DNA of 64,000 bases, from positions 5,890,001-5,954,000 of the forward strand of contig NC_083563.1 of assembly GCF_019925205.1 (NCBI RefSeq). Direction: 5' to 3'. The notes below the pieces were generated by a model. The model was not told the DNA's origin. It worked only from the letters and a program-made list of their open reading frames with translations, and did no database searches. Below are positions 24,930 through 39,853 of the stretch, one piece after another (the stretch's first letter is position 1; every line of letters starts with the position of its first letter). The stretch comes from Metopolophium dirhodum. Lineage: Eukaryota > Arthropoda > Insecta > Hemiptera > Aphididae. A program made the position numbers and the translations under genes.

Positions 24930-27261
24930 CAGTGGCGTAGTTATGGGGGGTGATGATGGGGATAGATCCCCCCCCCAGAGCCTTTTTTTTTTTAAATGTT
25001 TAATGTATTGACATATAAAATATATATTATAATAATATAATATAATATATTATAATTACGGATTTAATCCACCATGTCCTTATCTTGGCTCTCAAATTAT
25101 ATATTTCGCCTATCATATTATCATTCATGATACATTCATACCATGAACTAAGATAATCTATCTTAGTTCATGATTCATACAATCATAGTACGTGAAACGC
25201 AACACCATAGATTAACCAAGTGTTTTTCCTACAAATACAAATTTCTATTTATAGACATCTGTGGTTTTTTCGATACGTAATAATTGTGATGATAAACTGA
25301 TAACCACTGACGCAAAACGACCGTTGTTTGATGTGACGAGTGACGACGTCTTTTACTACACACGTAATATTATAGTTAATAGTTTTACATAGTTTTCTAA
25401 TTGTTGACGCCTCTGTGACTGTTTATGTTAAAATTTATATTTCCATAACTGGTGCAGTGATGCTACACGCCTACACATTTAGTATTTTAGTATGAATATC
25501 ACTAATGAGCATGAGATTAACAAAAGAAAGAATACTATTCTTTCTTTTTTTGTAAAAAAATCAAAAGCTGACGAAGTAAACGAAGATGAGGTAAGATCAG
25601 TGTTACATTTAAAAATTAACTTTTAGTAATATTATTTATATAAGTTATAATTATATCAATTTGTTCTATTTAATTGAATCCACTGAGTTAACTTCAATTG
25701 AGGATAGTGATGGTCGTGGTCTCCCATCTCAAGTTCCAATTCATGTAAGTTTAGTTATTAATTTATTATACATTTTATAATATGCTTATAGCTTATTGCC
25801 TTATGTGTATTTATATAAAAGATTGAAGAACCCTTGAACATACAGCAATATCACAAAAATGATGTAGGTTTATTCATACAAAGAAATTCAATTTACTACA
25901 GATGCAAATTTACTACTTAAAGCTATGGATTCTGAGTTTATAGTGTCAGTCTATGTTGTTAAGGTATTTTTTTTTTTTATAAATATTGAAATTAAAACAA
26001 GTATCTATAGGTAAAAATGTAATTTCTTATGTATTTAGCTGTTGTTTTCATTTGGTCTTCCTTTATGTAAGCAATTACAAAAAGAAAGGATTGATTTAAA
26101 GGAAGCAGTTGACCTGACAAAAGACATTGTTTCAGAATTGAAATCTATGAGAAGCGAATATGATAACGAGTTCAACAAAATATTCCTACAAGCAAAGGTT
26201 AAAAAAATTACACAAATATATGTTAAGTATATACTAGTTATTTATATAAACATTTAAAAAAAAAAAATAGGCAATGGCTGTTAAAATGGATATTGAGTTG
26301 ACAGTCAAACGGTTAAATAAAAGACAAACAAATCGAGCAAATCCATTGTCTGATCAAAAAATGGATGCGGAAACTTACTACAAAATAACTGTTTTTATAC
26401 CATATGTTGATTATTTCATAACTGAATTGGAAAATAGATTTTTGGCACACTCAGACATTTTCAAAGGTAGTTTAATAATATAATATTATATAGTAATATT
26501 AACAAATATTATTTATTAGTGTATTTGAAATTGTTTTACATTTTTAGGGTTTGAGAGTTTATTTTCTTCCAATGTAATTTTGACTGAAGTTGAAGAAACT
26601 TCATTTAAGAAATTGGTTGAATTTTACCAACCAGATGTGGAAAACTTAGATATTTTACTGGTTGAGCTAAAGTTGTGGAGGCACAAACTAAGCAGATCAT
26701 CTTATACTGTATCAAAATCAGCTCTTCAAGCGCTTATTGAATGTGATGCTAATCTATTTCCTAATATATTTATATTAATCAAAATTTTATGTACATTGTC
26801 TGTATCCACTACAACACCTGAGCGGATGTTTTCATCCCTAAAAAGAATAAAAACATATTTAAGAAATACCATGTCTGAAGTAAGACTAAAAATCATTAAC
26901 TTTTTATTCATTGTCATAAAACGATTGTCATTACATTTTCATAATAATTAATTAATAATCCTTATTTGTTATTAAACAGGATCGATTGAATGGATTAACT
27001 ATGTTGGCTGTCCACAAAAACGTACACATTGACACAGAGGAGATAATAAACGAGTTAGCCAAAAAACCTAGGATATTGGATTTTATTTTATAAATTATAA
27101 AATTTATGGAAATAAAATTTTTGTATTAATGTAACTGTGTATAGAATTATGTTTAAAAAAAAAACCTGTTAGGGAGGTGTGGGGGGCTTTGGCCTCCACT
27201 TTACGTTTATTCAATTAATTAAATATCCCCCCCCCAGAACCAAATCATAACTATGCCACTG
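24930..27261 (+). mobile_element. hAT transposon, unit 2
   Basis: Copy of the element at 7867-10198. Although this is a B unit, the element appears identical to those in A units. Confidence 0.88.
25492..27093 (+). pseudogene. hAT transposase remnant, unit 2
   Basis: Copy of the gene at 8429-10030. Main exons are 26039-26197, 26271-26466, 26548-26879 and 26980-27093, with the same missing catalytic region. Confidence 0.8.
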
Positions 27262-28425
27262 CCTACCTGTCTATAGACTCGTCTCATTGAAATGGAAAGC
27301 GTGTTGTTTGATTATTATTGTTTGTTTTCATTAATTTGGGGGCAACTGCAATGATAATATTATTATCATCATTCATCAGTCATCATTCACTAGAGACGTA
27401 TCATTATTTTCACGGCTCGGGGCTTATTCTCTCTCCTCCCTTTATTATTATAAATGTCAATCACGATTAATATTGTATAGGTACCTACAATGCCATATCG
27501 CCATGTTAGGTACTATATTAGGTATAAAGTGAAATAGACAAACTGAAAAAAAAAAATTCAACTTATGGAAAAGTAAACATATTTTATTAAAAACGAATTT
27601 AATCACAGCCACGGTCTTGTAAGACCATGATCTCAGCCCTCAGGTTACAAAGATCTAATCGGTGCATAAGAACAAGATAAAAAAGGTTTTCCAACAAGTT
27701 TACAATATTTGTTAACAATTATAAACGCAAAATAAATGTACCGCTCAGGGCGATCGCATCCAAGCCCTCTAAATACTTCTCCATTCCCATTTCTCAGCGT
27801 ATAATACGAGTAGTTACTTACTTATGCATACAGCCTTACAAGTTACAGGATGATTTTCCATTCGTCTTAAAAACAACGCTGTGATATAGTCGCGTTATAC
27901 AGCCACACAGGGTGATACACTAAGCATGATCACTCGCATTATTTCGTTCAATTTATTTTTTATTCAAATACTGATATTCGGATTTTTTAAATATACTTAA
28001 ACACCGTATTTCCAAATTCTTGAGACTTTTGTACTAGGTACTTAAAAAGTGCCCTATGATACACATACTTCTGTAACCTAAAATATAAGAAGACCCTCTT
28101 TTCACCATAAATTATTCAGTGCATATTATATTATTTAATGTTGACATAGGTAGGTTACATAATTCAAAATTTTAACAAGTAGGTACCTAGCCAGTAGGTA
28201 CTTTCCAACTTTTTCAGTTATTTAATTGTTTATAGCTTATAATATTAAGTAATAAGGATAATAGCCTTTATAAATGGTTTTGCAAAAATATAAAATACTT
28301 GTTATATTGAATCTAGTAGGTATTTACACATTTATACTTGGATCATTTTTACAAATTATAAATGTTGTTATTACGTCTTATATTTGCAAATCTTTTTGCG
28401 TTCTCTTCTTACTAATGTAAATTTT

Positions 28426-29771
28426 AGATTCTGAGCGGTACGATGAGTGTATTGATTTTACAATGATGTGAGTATTTTTTTTTGTTTTTTTTATTTTTTT
28501 ATTTATTTTTTTATTTTTTTATTTATTTTTTTATTTTTGTGTCTGTCATCACCTTTTAGGACAGTAAAAGTGCTTGGATTTTCTTCAACAGTAGGAAAGT
28601 GAATCTAGTTGGTACTTTGAGGGGTCAAAAATAAAAATTTCTTAATAGTTTTCAAACGTCACGTGAAAAACAAAAGAAAAATTAAGGAATAACGGGAATT
28701 TTTACGTAAAATCTATTTTCAAGAAAATTGGTTTTTGGTGAAACTCTAAAACAAATGACCGTAGGTACATGAAATTTTGACTGAACGTTTATATTAGCAT
28801 TTTCTATACACCATAACATTTTCCAAATATTTTGACTTATTTTGAGCTGTTTACGGACATTTTCAGTTTCCATTTTTTTAGTTTTTTTTCTATAAACATA
28901 TTTTCTAAAAAAGCTTGAAAATTTAATAGAAGGCTCCTAGGTTATTGTTTCAAAGGCAGATGAAAAAAATTAAAAATCCTTAATCACAGTTTTTATTTAT
29001 AAGCATTTAAAGTTCAAATATTGACAAAAAACGGAAAAATCGCGATAATTAGCAAATTATTTTGAGTTGAGAATTCATAAAAAATTTTCTTTTTAAATCT
29101 AAGATTTGAAAATGTAATACAAGATTATCCATAAATTTGTTTACCTTTATTAAAAAAAAAATGTCTACAAGAAAGTAAAATTAAATTTTTATGAGCGTTT
29201 GAAATTCATATTTTTACAACATTTGATATTCACTCGATATCTCATGTAACGATTTTCTTATTTTGTAATTAAAAAACGTATGACTGTAGATACTTGAAAA
29301 TTTCACTGAATGTTTGTATTAGCATTTTCTATACACGGTAAAATTTTGAAAATAATTTGACTCTTTTTGAGCTGTTTACGGACATTGTCAGTTTTCAATT
29401 TTTTTAGTTTTTTTTTCTATAAATATCAATAAAATTTTATTTGTTGGGTAAAAAAAGTGTAAACATTTAATATAAAGCTCCTGATATATCGATCTAATAG
29501 CAGTTGAAAAATATTAAAAATACATAGGTACAATTTTTTTTTATAAGCATTTAAAGTTCAAATGTTGACAACATTTATCAAATTTATAATTTATTAATTA
29601 TTTTGTAGTTAAAAATGTATAAAATGTTTAAATTTTATGGCTAAGGATTGAAAATTTAAAACAAGGCTCCACGTAAATAAGTTATAATATATAAATTACT
29701 TTATTCACAATAATACCATCAAATATACTTGGTAATATCATAGGCTGACTGACCGTTTTCGCTCAGAATCG
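28426..29771 (+). repeat. Junction repeat, start of unit 3
   Basis: Copy of 11363-12708 with no differences noted. Confidence 0.8.
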
Positions 29772-32700
29772 TTTTTCTTATACAATGATATTATCTCATT
29801 GAATTCAAATTTAACACCATCCATTACAGTGACCCACTTGTAACCTACTGTACAGCAGAGCGACATCCACTTATCCAAATTTTTTAATTTGACAGTCATT
29901 TTTTTTAGAGCATTTTAGGATTTTTGAAGGATTTTTAAAGTTTTTAAATCCAGAATTAGAATTTGAAATTGTATTTAAATATTTTTACATGGTTTTTCAT
30001 ATAAATTGAACAAACTATAATTATATAGATACAGGTAAATAAATATATAATCTAAACCTACCTATATAAATAAAAAATAATAGGGTATGATGGAAATTAT
30101 TGTTTTTCCAGATTTTTTTTAGTGTGTTATTAAAAATTTTTAGTGCATAAAAGCATTTATTTAGGGCATTAAAATCCCAGGCCTTAGTATTGTGTAATTT
30201 ACAAAAACAATAATTACTAACAAGTAACAAAATTAACAGTCTTAATTTATTTTGTGTTTATACTAAGAAGGTACCTTTTGGTAACTTTTAGGTGGTTAAA
30301 AATCAGAAGTTGTAAGTTATAAGTCGTTATCGGTTTTATCTGTAATAATAGTTACCTAACCATTGACCATTGTCCATTATTAATTATCATTTTAATATGT
30401 ATTATACGTGTTATACACTTAAATGTTTTAACGTATACCACTATTTAAATTGAAAAGTCGTTATAAAACTAAGGTCGTTATTATGAGTGGATATACGGCG
30501 GTTACCCTGTAACCAACTTAAGGTGGTATTGCATAGCAAGTCGAGGGATATTTTCGATTTTTTTGTCCGAGCGCAGCGCAGCGAGCGAGTATAACGATTG
30601 TGAATCAACGGAAAAACTAAGAAAAGTGGTGGTAGTGAATAAACGGAAAAGGTCCGCTTGGGCTAGTACAGTAGTACCTACCTACATAATACAACTAGGT
30701 AACCTATTTGTTTTATAGTAGTGCAAAATAATGTTATTATTATTATTATTTTGAATGAAAATTATTTATTTCGTAATGATAAGTTATTTTTTATTGAAGT
30801 CAATGTATTAATAATAAAAATACTTCTCTTTTAAACAACCGTTGTCTTCATAATCAAAAATATTTTAACGAAAGCACCACCTAACCACAAAATAGATACA
30901 AAATATAAAATCGACAATATTATCATTCCTAGAACAATTAAAACTATCACACAAATACACAATGATCTTACTCATGCGTATATAGGACCTATTACCTATA
31001 TATATTTAACTAGCTGCCCATATATATTCGAAATGGGAATTTTCACGTTTCTTATTCATTTACCTAATTATTGTCGTATCTTACAACTTAAGCTAAATAT
31101 CTAAAATGTGTGTTCATATAATTTCTTAAATACCTATTTTTTCCGTGTAATGTCTTATTGTTTATTTTAATTGATCTAATGTGTTAAGACTCTAAGTTTA
31201 AGTATACAAGTAATGTACAACTTGAAATTGTTTTCTGCCACATATTTAAAATGGCCTAAGCGGCAACATTTGCTCGAAATGTGGCACCGCTTTCGCCATA
31301 TACTGTAGTACGCACCCCCACATGATATGTATAATAATAATTAATAATATTATATAATGGAAGTCACGTTCTCGAAATGCTCCGACGTCCAGTCTCGACC
31401 AACGGCGACGCCGCAGCGGATCTATAATGATATAAAGACGAAAACTCACGAGGACCATATATTATGGCGTCGTCAAACGATAGTTTCGGAATGATGGTTC
31501 GAGCACCCGACCGTCCAAACCGTATGTCTATTTCAAGTACCTAACTGTAGGTTATACCTGGTATACCTGCTACCTGCTGTACCTATGTATTAATATTAAT
31601 ATAATTCTACGACGACGACGCATTGGTACCTACATTATTCGATTTCGCGCGGTATTTTATGCGTTTCACGCTCGCTAATAAAATATGCGTCTACGACACT
31701 TGGATAGCATAACATTATACGGGTTCGTGGCATCGAATATTTATTTTAAGTCTAAAAGGTAAATTTAAGCCGCAAATGAAAACAAATTTACTTTAAACAT
31801 CGGCTCAATCGGCGAAATCCGTAACGTGTGTGTGTTCCCGGTTCCGCACTTCCGCGCCGTCGACGTGGGTATACGATACTGAACTGAACTGAAAATATTG
31901 TAATTTATTACAAATAAAACCGTACGGAACAAAATAATATGTTTTTTGTTTGTGTCCGTTTTGCCTATTAAAATTTTCAAACCGTCAATCCACTCTGCCA
32001 TCTGCAACGATTTTGACAATTGCCATAGAATATAATATATTATTATGATGGATATTATATTACGTCAGTATAATATGAATCCACGGATATAAATGTATTA
32101 TAACTTTATATAATATCAAAGAAGTCCGTGTTTACAATTTGTTCGTTGAAATGTAATAATATGACGATAACCAAAATAGCTTATAATTTTTAGTTTAATA
32201 TTATAATAATAATATAAGATATTATTTCAATTATCATTAAGATGGTGTACCTTTGGATATTTGGATATTAGAAGCACGTACAAGCATATTTTTATAAAAA
32301 CAAATTATTTTTCTATGAATCATTAAATAATAATAATATGTTATGATAAATAAATATAATTTCGGCTTTTTAAAATTTTAGCATAAAGCCATAAGGTATA
32401 CAGTGAATACATCAAATTTACAGTAGCCAGTAGATACCGACTATACCAACTTACTTTAGTGTCTATACTCTATAGTAACTAGTTTGCAAAATTCCTAGTC
32501 AAACATTTTCTCCAAATATACTGCCGAGAACGAAATTAATAATTATTATTTAATATATTTATTAGTTAATTACCTGCAATCAGGTAAATTTACAGGTCAA
32601 CAATATGTAGATATTACATATGACAATAAAATCTTGTTGTTTTTCAAACTCATAGGTATCATAGGTAGGTATATAATATATATTTAGAATTTTATTATTT

Positions 32701-32904
32701 TTTTGTGTTAAGCTTAAGATGACGCCTCACCCGCATATGTGGTCTATTATATTTTGATTTTAAAGCGAATTATGAGTATTTTAAAATTAAAAACGCAATA
32801 AAAATTAGTAAGGATTAGGTATGTTAGGTACCAAGCCTCTGCCCCCGTTTCCAGCAAAGTCTACACGCCGATAACTATGATTATATATTAGGTATATACC
32901 TACC

Positions 32905-33026
32905 CAGTGGATTATCCAGTACCCCCGAAAATTGTTAAATAATAACAACATTTTCATTAATAAAATTTATCAAAAATTAATATTTAACCCCTCCCCACGA
33001 AAAAAATGCTGGATAGTACGCCACTG
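32905..33026. mobile_element. Short hAT-type MITE, unit 3
   Basis: Copy of the 122-bp MITE at 7314-7435. Confidence 0.6.
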
Positions 33027-33457
33027 TACCTACTATATACCTATATCATTGGTTCCTGCTGCACACGCACACACGATATAGGGTACTCAATGGTCGAAAT
33101 GGCTCAAGATAAGTGAAGCTAGGGATGCCTTACAATTCAGATTTCCTGATATCATCATAACATTCTTCTATTCTTCATCTAACAAAAAAGTAGAGGGATG
33201 CCATCCCTCCATCCCCCCCACACTTCGAGCACTGGGGGTACTGAAATATTTATCGCTATAGAATATTCTAATAAACCGAATGTTATAAATTATAATATTA
33301 CTTACCTATGTCTTACACTAAAGATTATCAACACGTCGTAGTAATTTATTTGTCTGTGCCATAAGACTATCCGAATGTAAATATTCGTATATTCACCATA
33401 TTATTCAGGAGATATCATAAAATATTTAATATAGGTACCTACCTACCTACCTACCTA

Positions 33458-35789
33458 CAGTGGCGTAGTTATGGGGGGTGATGATGGGGATAGATCCCCC
33501 CCCCAGAGCCTTTTTTTTTTTAAATGTTTAATGTATTGACATATAAAATATATATTATAATAATATAATATAATATATTATAATTACGGATTTAATCCAC
33601 CATGTCCTTATCTTGGCTCTCAAATTATATATTTCGCCTATCATATTATCATTCATGATACATTCATACCATGAACTAAGATAATCTATCTTAGTTCATG
33701 ATTCATACAATCATAGTACGTGAAACGCAACACCATAGATTAACCAAGTGTTTTTCCTACAAATACAAATTTCTATTTATAGACATCTGTGGTTTTTTCG
33801 ATACGTAATAATTGTGATGATAAACTGATAACCACTGACGCAAAACGACCGTTGTTTGATGTGACGAGTGACGACGTCTTTTACTACACACGTAATATTA
33901 TAGTTAATAGTTTTACATAGTTTTCTAATTGTTGACGCCTCTGTGACTGTTTATGTTAAAATTTATATTTCCATAACTGGTGCAGTGATGCTACACGCCT
34001 ACACATTTAGTATTTTAGTATGAATATCACTAATGAGCATGAGATTAACAAAAGAAAGAATACTATTCTTTCTTTTTTTGTAAAAAAATCAAAAGCTGAC
34101 GAAGTAAACGAAGATGAGGTAAGATCAGTGTTACATTTAAAAATTAACTTTTAGTAATATTATTTATATAAGTTATAATTATATCAATTTGTTCTATTTA
34201 ATTGAATCCACTGAGTTAACTTCAATTGAGGATAGTGATGGTCGTGGTCTCCCATCTCAAGTTCCAATTCATGTAAGTTTAGTTATTAATTTATTATACA
34301 TTTTATAATATGCTTATAGCTTATTGCCTTATGTGTATTTATATAAAAGATTGAAGAACCCTTGAACATACAGCAATATCACAAAAATGATGTAGGTTTA
34401 TTCATACAAAGAAATTCAATTTACTACAGATGCAAATTTACTACTTAAAGCTATGGATTCTGAGTTTATAGTGTCAGTCTATGTTGTTAAGGTATTTTTT
34501 TTTTTTATAAATATTGAAATTAAAACAAGTATCTATAGGTAAAAATGTAATTTCTTATGTATTTAGCTGTTGTTTTCATTTGGTCTTCCTTTATGTAAGC
34601 AATTACAAAAAGAAAGGATTGATTTAAAGGAAGCAGTTGACCTGACAAAAGACATTGTTTCAGAATTGAAATCTATGAGAAGCGAATATGATAACGAGTT
34701 CAACAAAATATTCCTACAAGCAAAGGTTAAAAAAATTACACAAATATATGTTAAGTATATACTAGTTATTTATATAAACATTTAAAAAAAAAAAATAGGC
34801 AATGGCTGTTAAAATGGATATTGAGTTGACAGTCAAACGGTTAAATAAAAGACAAACAAATCGAGCAAATCCATTGTCTGATCAAAAAATGGATGCGGAA
34901 ACTTACTACAAAATAACTGTTTTTATACCATATGTTGATTATTTCATAACTGAATTGGAAAATAGATTTTTGGCACACTCAGACATTTTCAAAGGTAGTT
35001 TAATAATATAATATTATATAGTAATATTAACAAATATTATTTATTAGTGTATTTGAAATTGTTTTACATTTTTAGGGTTTGAGAGTTTATTTTCTTCCAA
35101 TGTAATTTTGACTGAAGTTGAAGAAACTTCATTTAAGAAATTGGTTGAATTTTACCAACCAGATGTGGAAAACTTAGATATTTTACTGGTTGAGCTAAAG
35201 TTGTGGAGGCACAAACTAAGCAGATCATCTTATACTGTATCAAAATCAGCTCTTCAAGCGCTTATTGAATGTGATGCTAATCTATTTCCTAATATATTTA
35301 TATTAATCAAAATTTTATGTACATTGTCTGTATCCACTACAACACCTGAGCGGATGTTTTCATCCCTAAAAAGAATAAAAACATATTTAAGAAATACCAT
35401 GTCTGAAGTAAGACTAAAAATCATTAACTTTTTATTCATTGTCATAAAACGATTGTCATTACATTTTCATAATAATTAATTAATAATCCTTATTTGTTAT
35501 TAAACAGGATCGATTGAATGGATTAACTATGTTGGCTGTCCACAAAAACGTACACATTGACACAGAGGAGATAATAAACGAGTTAGCCAAAAAACCTAGG
35601 ATATTGGATTTTATTTTATAAATTATAAAATTTATGGAAATAAAATTTTTGTATTAATGTAACTGTGTATAGAATTATGTTTAAAAAAAAAACCTGTTAG
35701 GGAGGTGTGGGGGGCTTTGGCCTCCACTTTACGTTTATTCAATTAATTAAATATCCCCCCCCCAGAACCAAATCATAACTATGCCACTG
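33458..35789 (+). mobile_element. hAT transposon, unit 3
   Basis: Copy of the element at 7867-10198, with the same termini and flanks. Confidence 0.88.
34020..35621 (+). pseudogene. hAT transposase remnant, unit 3
   Basis: Copy of the gene at 8429-10030. Main exons are 34567-34725, 34799-34994, 35076-35407 and 35508-35621. Confidence 0.8.
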
Positions 35790-36953
35790 CCTACCTGTCT
35801 ATAGACTCGTCTCATTGAAATGGAAAGCGTGTTGTTTGATTATTATTGTTTGTTTTCATTAATTTGGGGGCAACTGCAATGATAATATTATTATCATCAT
35901 TCATCAGTCATCATTCACTAGAGACGTATCATTATTTTCACGGCTCGGGGCTTATTCTCTCTCCTCCCTTTATTATTATAAATGTCAATCACGATTAATA
36001 TTGTATAGGTACCTACAATGCCATATCGCCATGTTAGGTACTATATTAGGTATAAAGTGAAATAGACAAACTGAAAAAAAAAAATTCAACTTATGGAAAA
36101 GTAAACATATTTTATTAAAAACGAATTTAATCACAGCCACGGTCTTGTAAGACCATGATCTCAGCCCTCAGGTTACAAAGATCTAATCGGTGCATAAGAA
36201 CAAGATAAAAAAGGTTTTCCAACAAGTTTACAATATTTGTTAACAATTATAAACGCAAAATAAATGTACCGCTCAGGGCGATCGCATCCAAGCCCTCTAA
36301 ATACTTCTCCATTCCCATTTCTCAGCGTATAATACGAGTAGTTACTTACTTATGCATACAGCCTTACAAGTTACAGGATGATTTTCCATTCGTCTTAAAA
36401 ACAACGCTGTGATATAGTCGCGTTATACAGCCACACAGGGTGATACACTAAGCATGATCACTCGCATTATTTCGTTCAATTTATTTTTTATTCAAATACT
36501 GATATTCGGATTTTTTAAATATACTTAAACACCGTATTTCCAAATTCTTGAGACTTTTGTACTAGGTACTTAAAAAGTGCCCTATGATACACATACTTCT
36601 GTAACCTAAAATATAAGAAGACCCTCTTTTCACCATAAATTATTCAGTGCATATTATATTATTTAATGTTGACATAGGTAGGTTACATAATTCAAAATTT
36701 TAACAAGTAGGTACCTAGCCAGTAGGTACTTTCCAACTTTTTCAGTTATTTAATTGTTTATAGCTTATAATATTAAGTAATAAGGATAATAGCCTTTATA
36801 AATGGTTTTGCAAAAATATAAAATACTTGTTATATTGAATCTAGTAGGTATTTACACATTTATACTTGGATCATTTTTACAAATTATAAATGTTGTTATT
36901 ACGTCTTATATTTGCAAATCTTTTTGCGTTCTCTTCTTACTAATGTAAATTTT

Positions 36954-38299
36954 AGATTCTGAGCGGTACGATGAGTGTATTGATTTTACAATGATGTGAG
37001 TATTTTTTTTTGTTTTTTTTATTTTTTTATTTATTTTTTTATTTTTTTATTTATTTTTTTATTTTTGTGTCTGTCATCACCTTTTAGGACAGTAAAAGTG
37101 CTTGGATTTTCTTCAACAGTAGGAAAGTGAATCTAGTTGGTACTTTGAGGGGTCAAAAATAAAAATTTCTTAATAGTTTTCAAACGTCACGTGAAAAACA
37201 AAAGAAAAATTAAGGAATAACGGGAATTTTTACGTAAAATCTATTTTCAAGAAAATTGGTTTTTGGTGAAACTCTAAAACAAATGACCGTAGGTACATGA
37301 AATTTTGACTGAACGTTTATATTAGCATTTTCTATACACCATAACATTTTCCAAATATTTTGACTTATTTTGAGCTGTTTACGGACATTTTCAGTTTCCA
37401 TTTTTTTAGTTTTTTTTCTATAAACATATTTTCTAAAAAAGCTTGAAAATTTAATAGAAGGCTCCTAGGTTATTGTTTCAAAGGCAGATGAAAAAAATTA
37501 AAAATCCTTAATCACAGTTTTTATTTATAAGCATTTAAAGTTCAAATATTGACAAAAAACGGAAAAATCGCGATAATTAGCAAATTATTTTGAGTTGAGA
37601 ATTCATAAAAAATTTTCTTTTTAAATCTAAGATTTGAAAATGTAATACAAGATTATCCATAAATTTGTTTACCTTTATTAAAAAAAAAATGTCTACAAGA
37701 AAGTAAAATTAAATTTTTATGAGCGTTTGAAATTCATATTTTTACAACATTTGATATTCACTCGATATCTCATGTAACGATTTTCTTATTTTGTAATTAA
37801 AAAACGTATGACTGTAGATACTTGAAAATTTCACTGAATGTTTGTATTAGCATTTTCTATACACGGTAAAATTTTGAAAATAATTTGACTCTTTTTGAGC
37901 TGTTTACGGACATTGTCAGTTTTCAATTTTTTTAGTTTTTTTTTCTATAAATATCAATAAAATTTTATTTGTTGGGTAAAAAAAGTGTAAACATTTAATA
38001 TAAAGCTCCTGATATATCGATCTAATAGCAGTTGAAAAATATTAAAAATACATAGGTACAATTTTTTTTTATAAGCATTTAAAGTTCAAATGTTGACAAC
38101 ATTTATCAAATTTATAATTTATTAATTATTTTGTAGTTAAAAATGTATAAAATGTTTAAATTTTATGGCTAAGGATTGAAAATTTAAAACAAGGCTCCAC
38201 GTAAATAAGTTATAATATATAAATTACTTTATTCACAATAATACCATCAAATATACTTGGTAATATCATAGGCTGACTGACCGTTTTCGCTCAGAATCG
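36954..38299 (+). repeat. Junction repeat, start of unit 4
   Basis: Copy of 11363-12708 with no differences noted. Confidence 0.8.
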
Positions 38300-38496
38300 T
38301 TTTTCTTATACAATGATATTATCTCATTGAATTCAAATTTAACACCATCCATTACAGTGACCCACTTGTAACCTACTGTACAGCAGAGCGACATCCACTT
38401 ATCCAAATTTTTTAATTTGACAGTCATTTTTTTTAGAGCATTTTAGGATTTTTGAAGGATTTTTAAAGTTTTTAAATCCAGAATTAGAATTTGAAA

Positions 38497-39853
38497 CTGT
38501 ATTTAAATATTTTTACATGCTTGCTTTTACATGGTTTTTCATATAAATTGAACAAACTATAATTATATAGATACAGGTAAATAAATATATAATCTAAACC
38601 TACCTATATAAAAAATAATAGGGTATGATGGAAATTATTGTTTTTCCAGATTTTTTTTAGTGTGTTATTCAAAATTTTTAGTGCATAAAAGCATTTATTT
38701 AGGGCATTGAAATCCCAGGCCTTAGTATTGTGTAATTTACAAAAACAATAATTATTAACAAGTAACAAAATTAACAGTTTTAATTTATTTTGTGTTTATA
38801 CTAAGAAGGTACCTTTTGGTAACTTTTAGGCGGTTAAAAATCAGAAGTTGTAAGTTATAAGTTGTTATCGGTTTTATCTGTAATAATAGTTACCTAACCA
38901 TTGACCATTGTCCATTATTAATTATCATTTTAATACGTATTATACGTGTTATACACTTTAACGTTTTAACGTATACCACTATTTAAATTGAAAAGTCGTT
39001 ATAAAATTAAGGTCGTTATTATGAGTGGTATACGGCGGTTACCCTGTAACCAACTTAAGGTGGTGTTGCATAGCAAGTCGAGGGATATTTTCGATTTTTT
39101 TGTCCGAGCGCAGCGCAGCGACCGAGTATAACGATTGTGAATCAACGGAAAAACTAAGAAAAGTGGTGGTAGTGAATAAACGGAAAAGGTCCGCTTGGGC
39201 TAGTACAGTAGTACCTACCTACATAATACAACTAGGTAACCTATTTGTTTTATAGTAGTGCAAAATAATGTTATTATTATTATTATTTTGAATGAAAATT
39301 ATTTATTTCGTAATGATAAGTTATTTTTTATTGAAGTCAATGTATTAATAATAAAAATACTTCTCTTTTAAACAACCGTTGTCTTCATAATCAAAAATAT
39401 TTTAACGAAAGCACCACCTAACCACAAAATAGATACAAAATATAAAATCGACAATATTATCATTCCTAGAACAATTAAAACTATCACACAAATACACAAT
39501 GATCTTACTCATGCGTATATAGGACCTATTACCTATATATATTTAACTAGCTGCCCATATATATTCGAAATGGGAATTTTCACGTTTCTTATTCATTTAC
39601 CTAATTATTGTCGTATCTTACAACTTAAGCTAAATATCTAAAATGTGTGTTCATATAATTTCTTAAATACCTATTTTTTCCGTGTAATGTCTTATTGTTT
39701 ATTTTAATTGATCTAATGTGTTAAGACTCTAAGTTTAGGTATACAAGTAATGTACAACTTGAAATTGTTTTCTGCCACATATTTAAAATGGCCTAAGCAG
39801 CAACATTTGCTCGAAATGTGGCACCGCTTTCGCCATATACTGTGTTACGCACC
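38497..39853. other. B-type variable block, unit 4
   Basis: Carries the same B-type insertion, deletions and substitutions as 21434-22790, exactly 17,063 bp downstream. The two B blocks therefore share one origin. Confidence 0.85.

Larger units (their letters stand above)
19891..28425. repeat. Array unit 2 (type B, 8535 bp)
   Basis: It has the same layout as unit 1 but carries the B state between about 21434 and 22790: a 14-bp insertion near 21458, deletions of 4, 1 and 2 bp, and about a dozen substitutions. The indels sum to the 7-bp length difference. Outside the block I saw no difference from type A. Confidence 0.9.
28426..36953. repeat. Array unit 3 (type A, 8528 bp)
   Basis: It repeats unit 1 exactly 17,063 bp downstream, including the A state of the variable block. 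Confidence 0.9.
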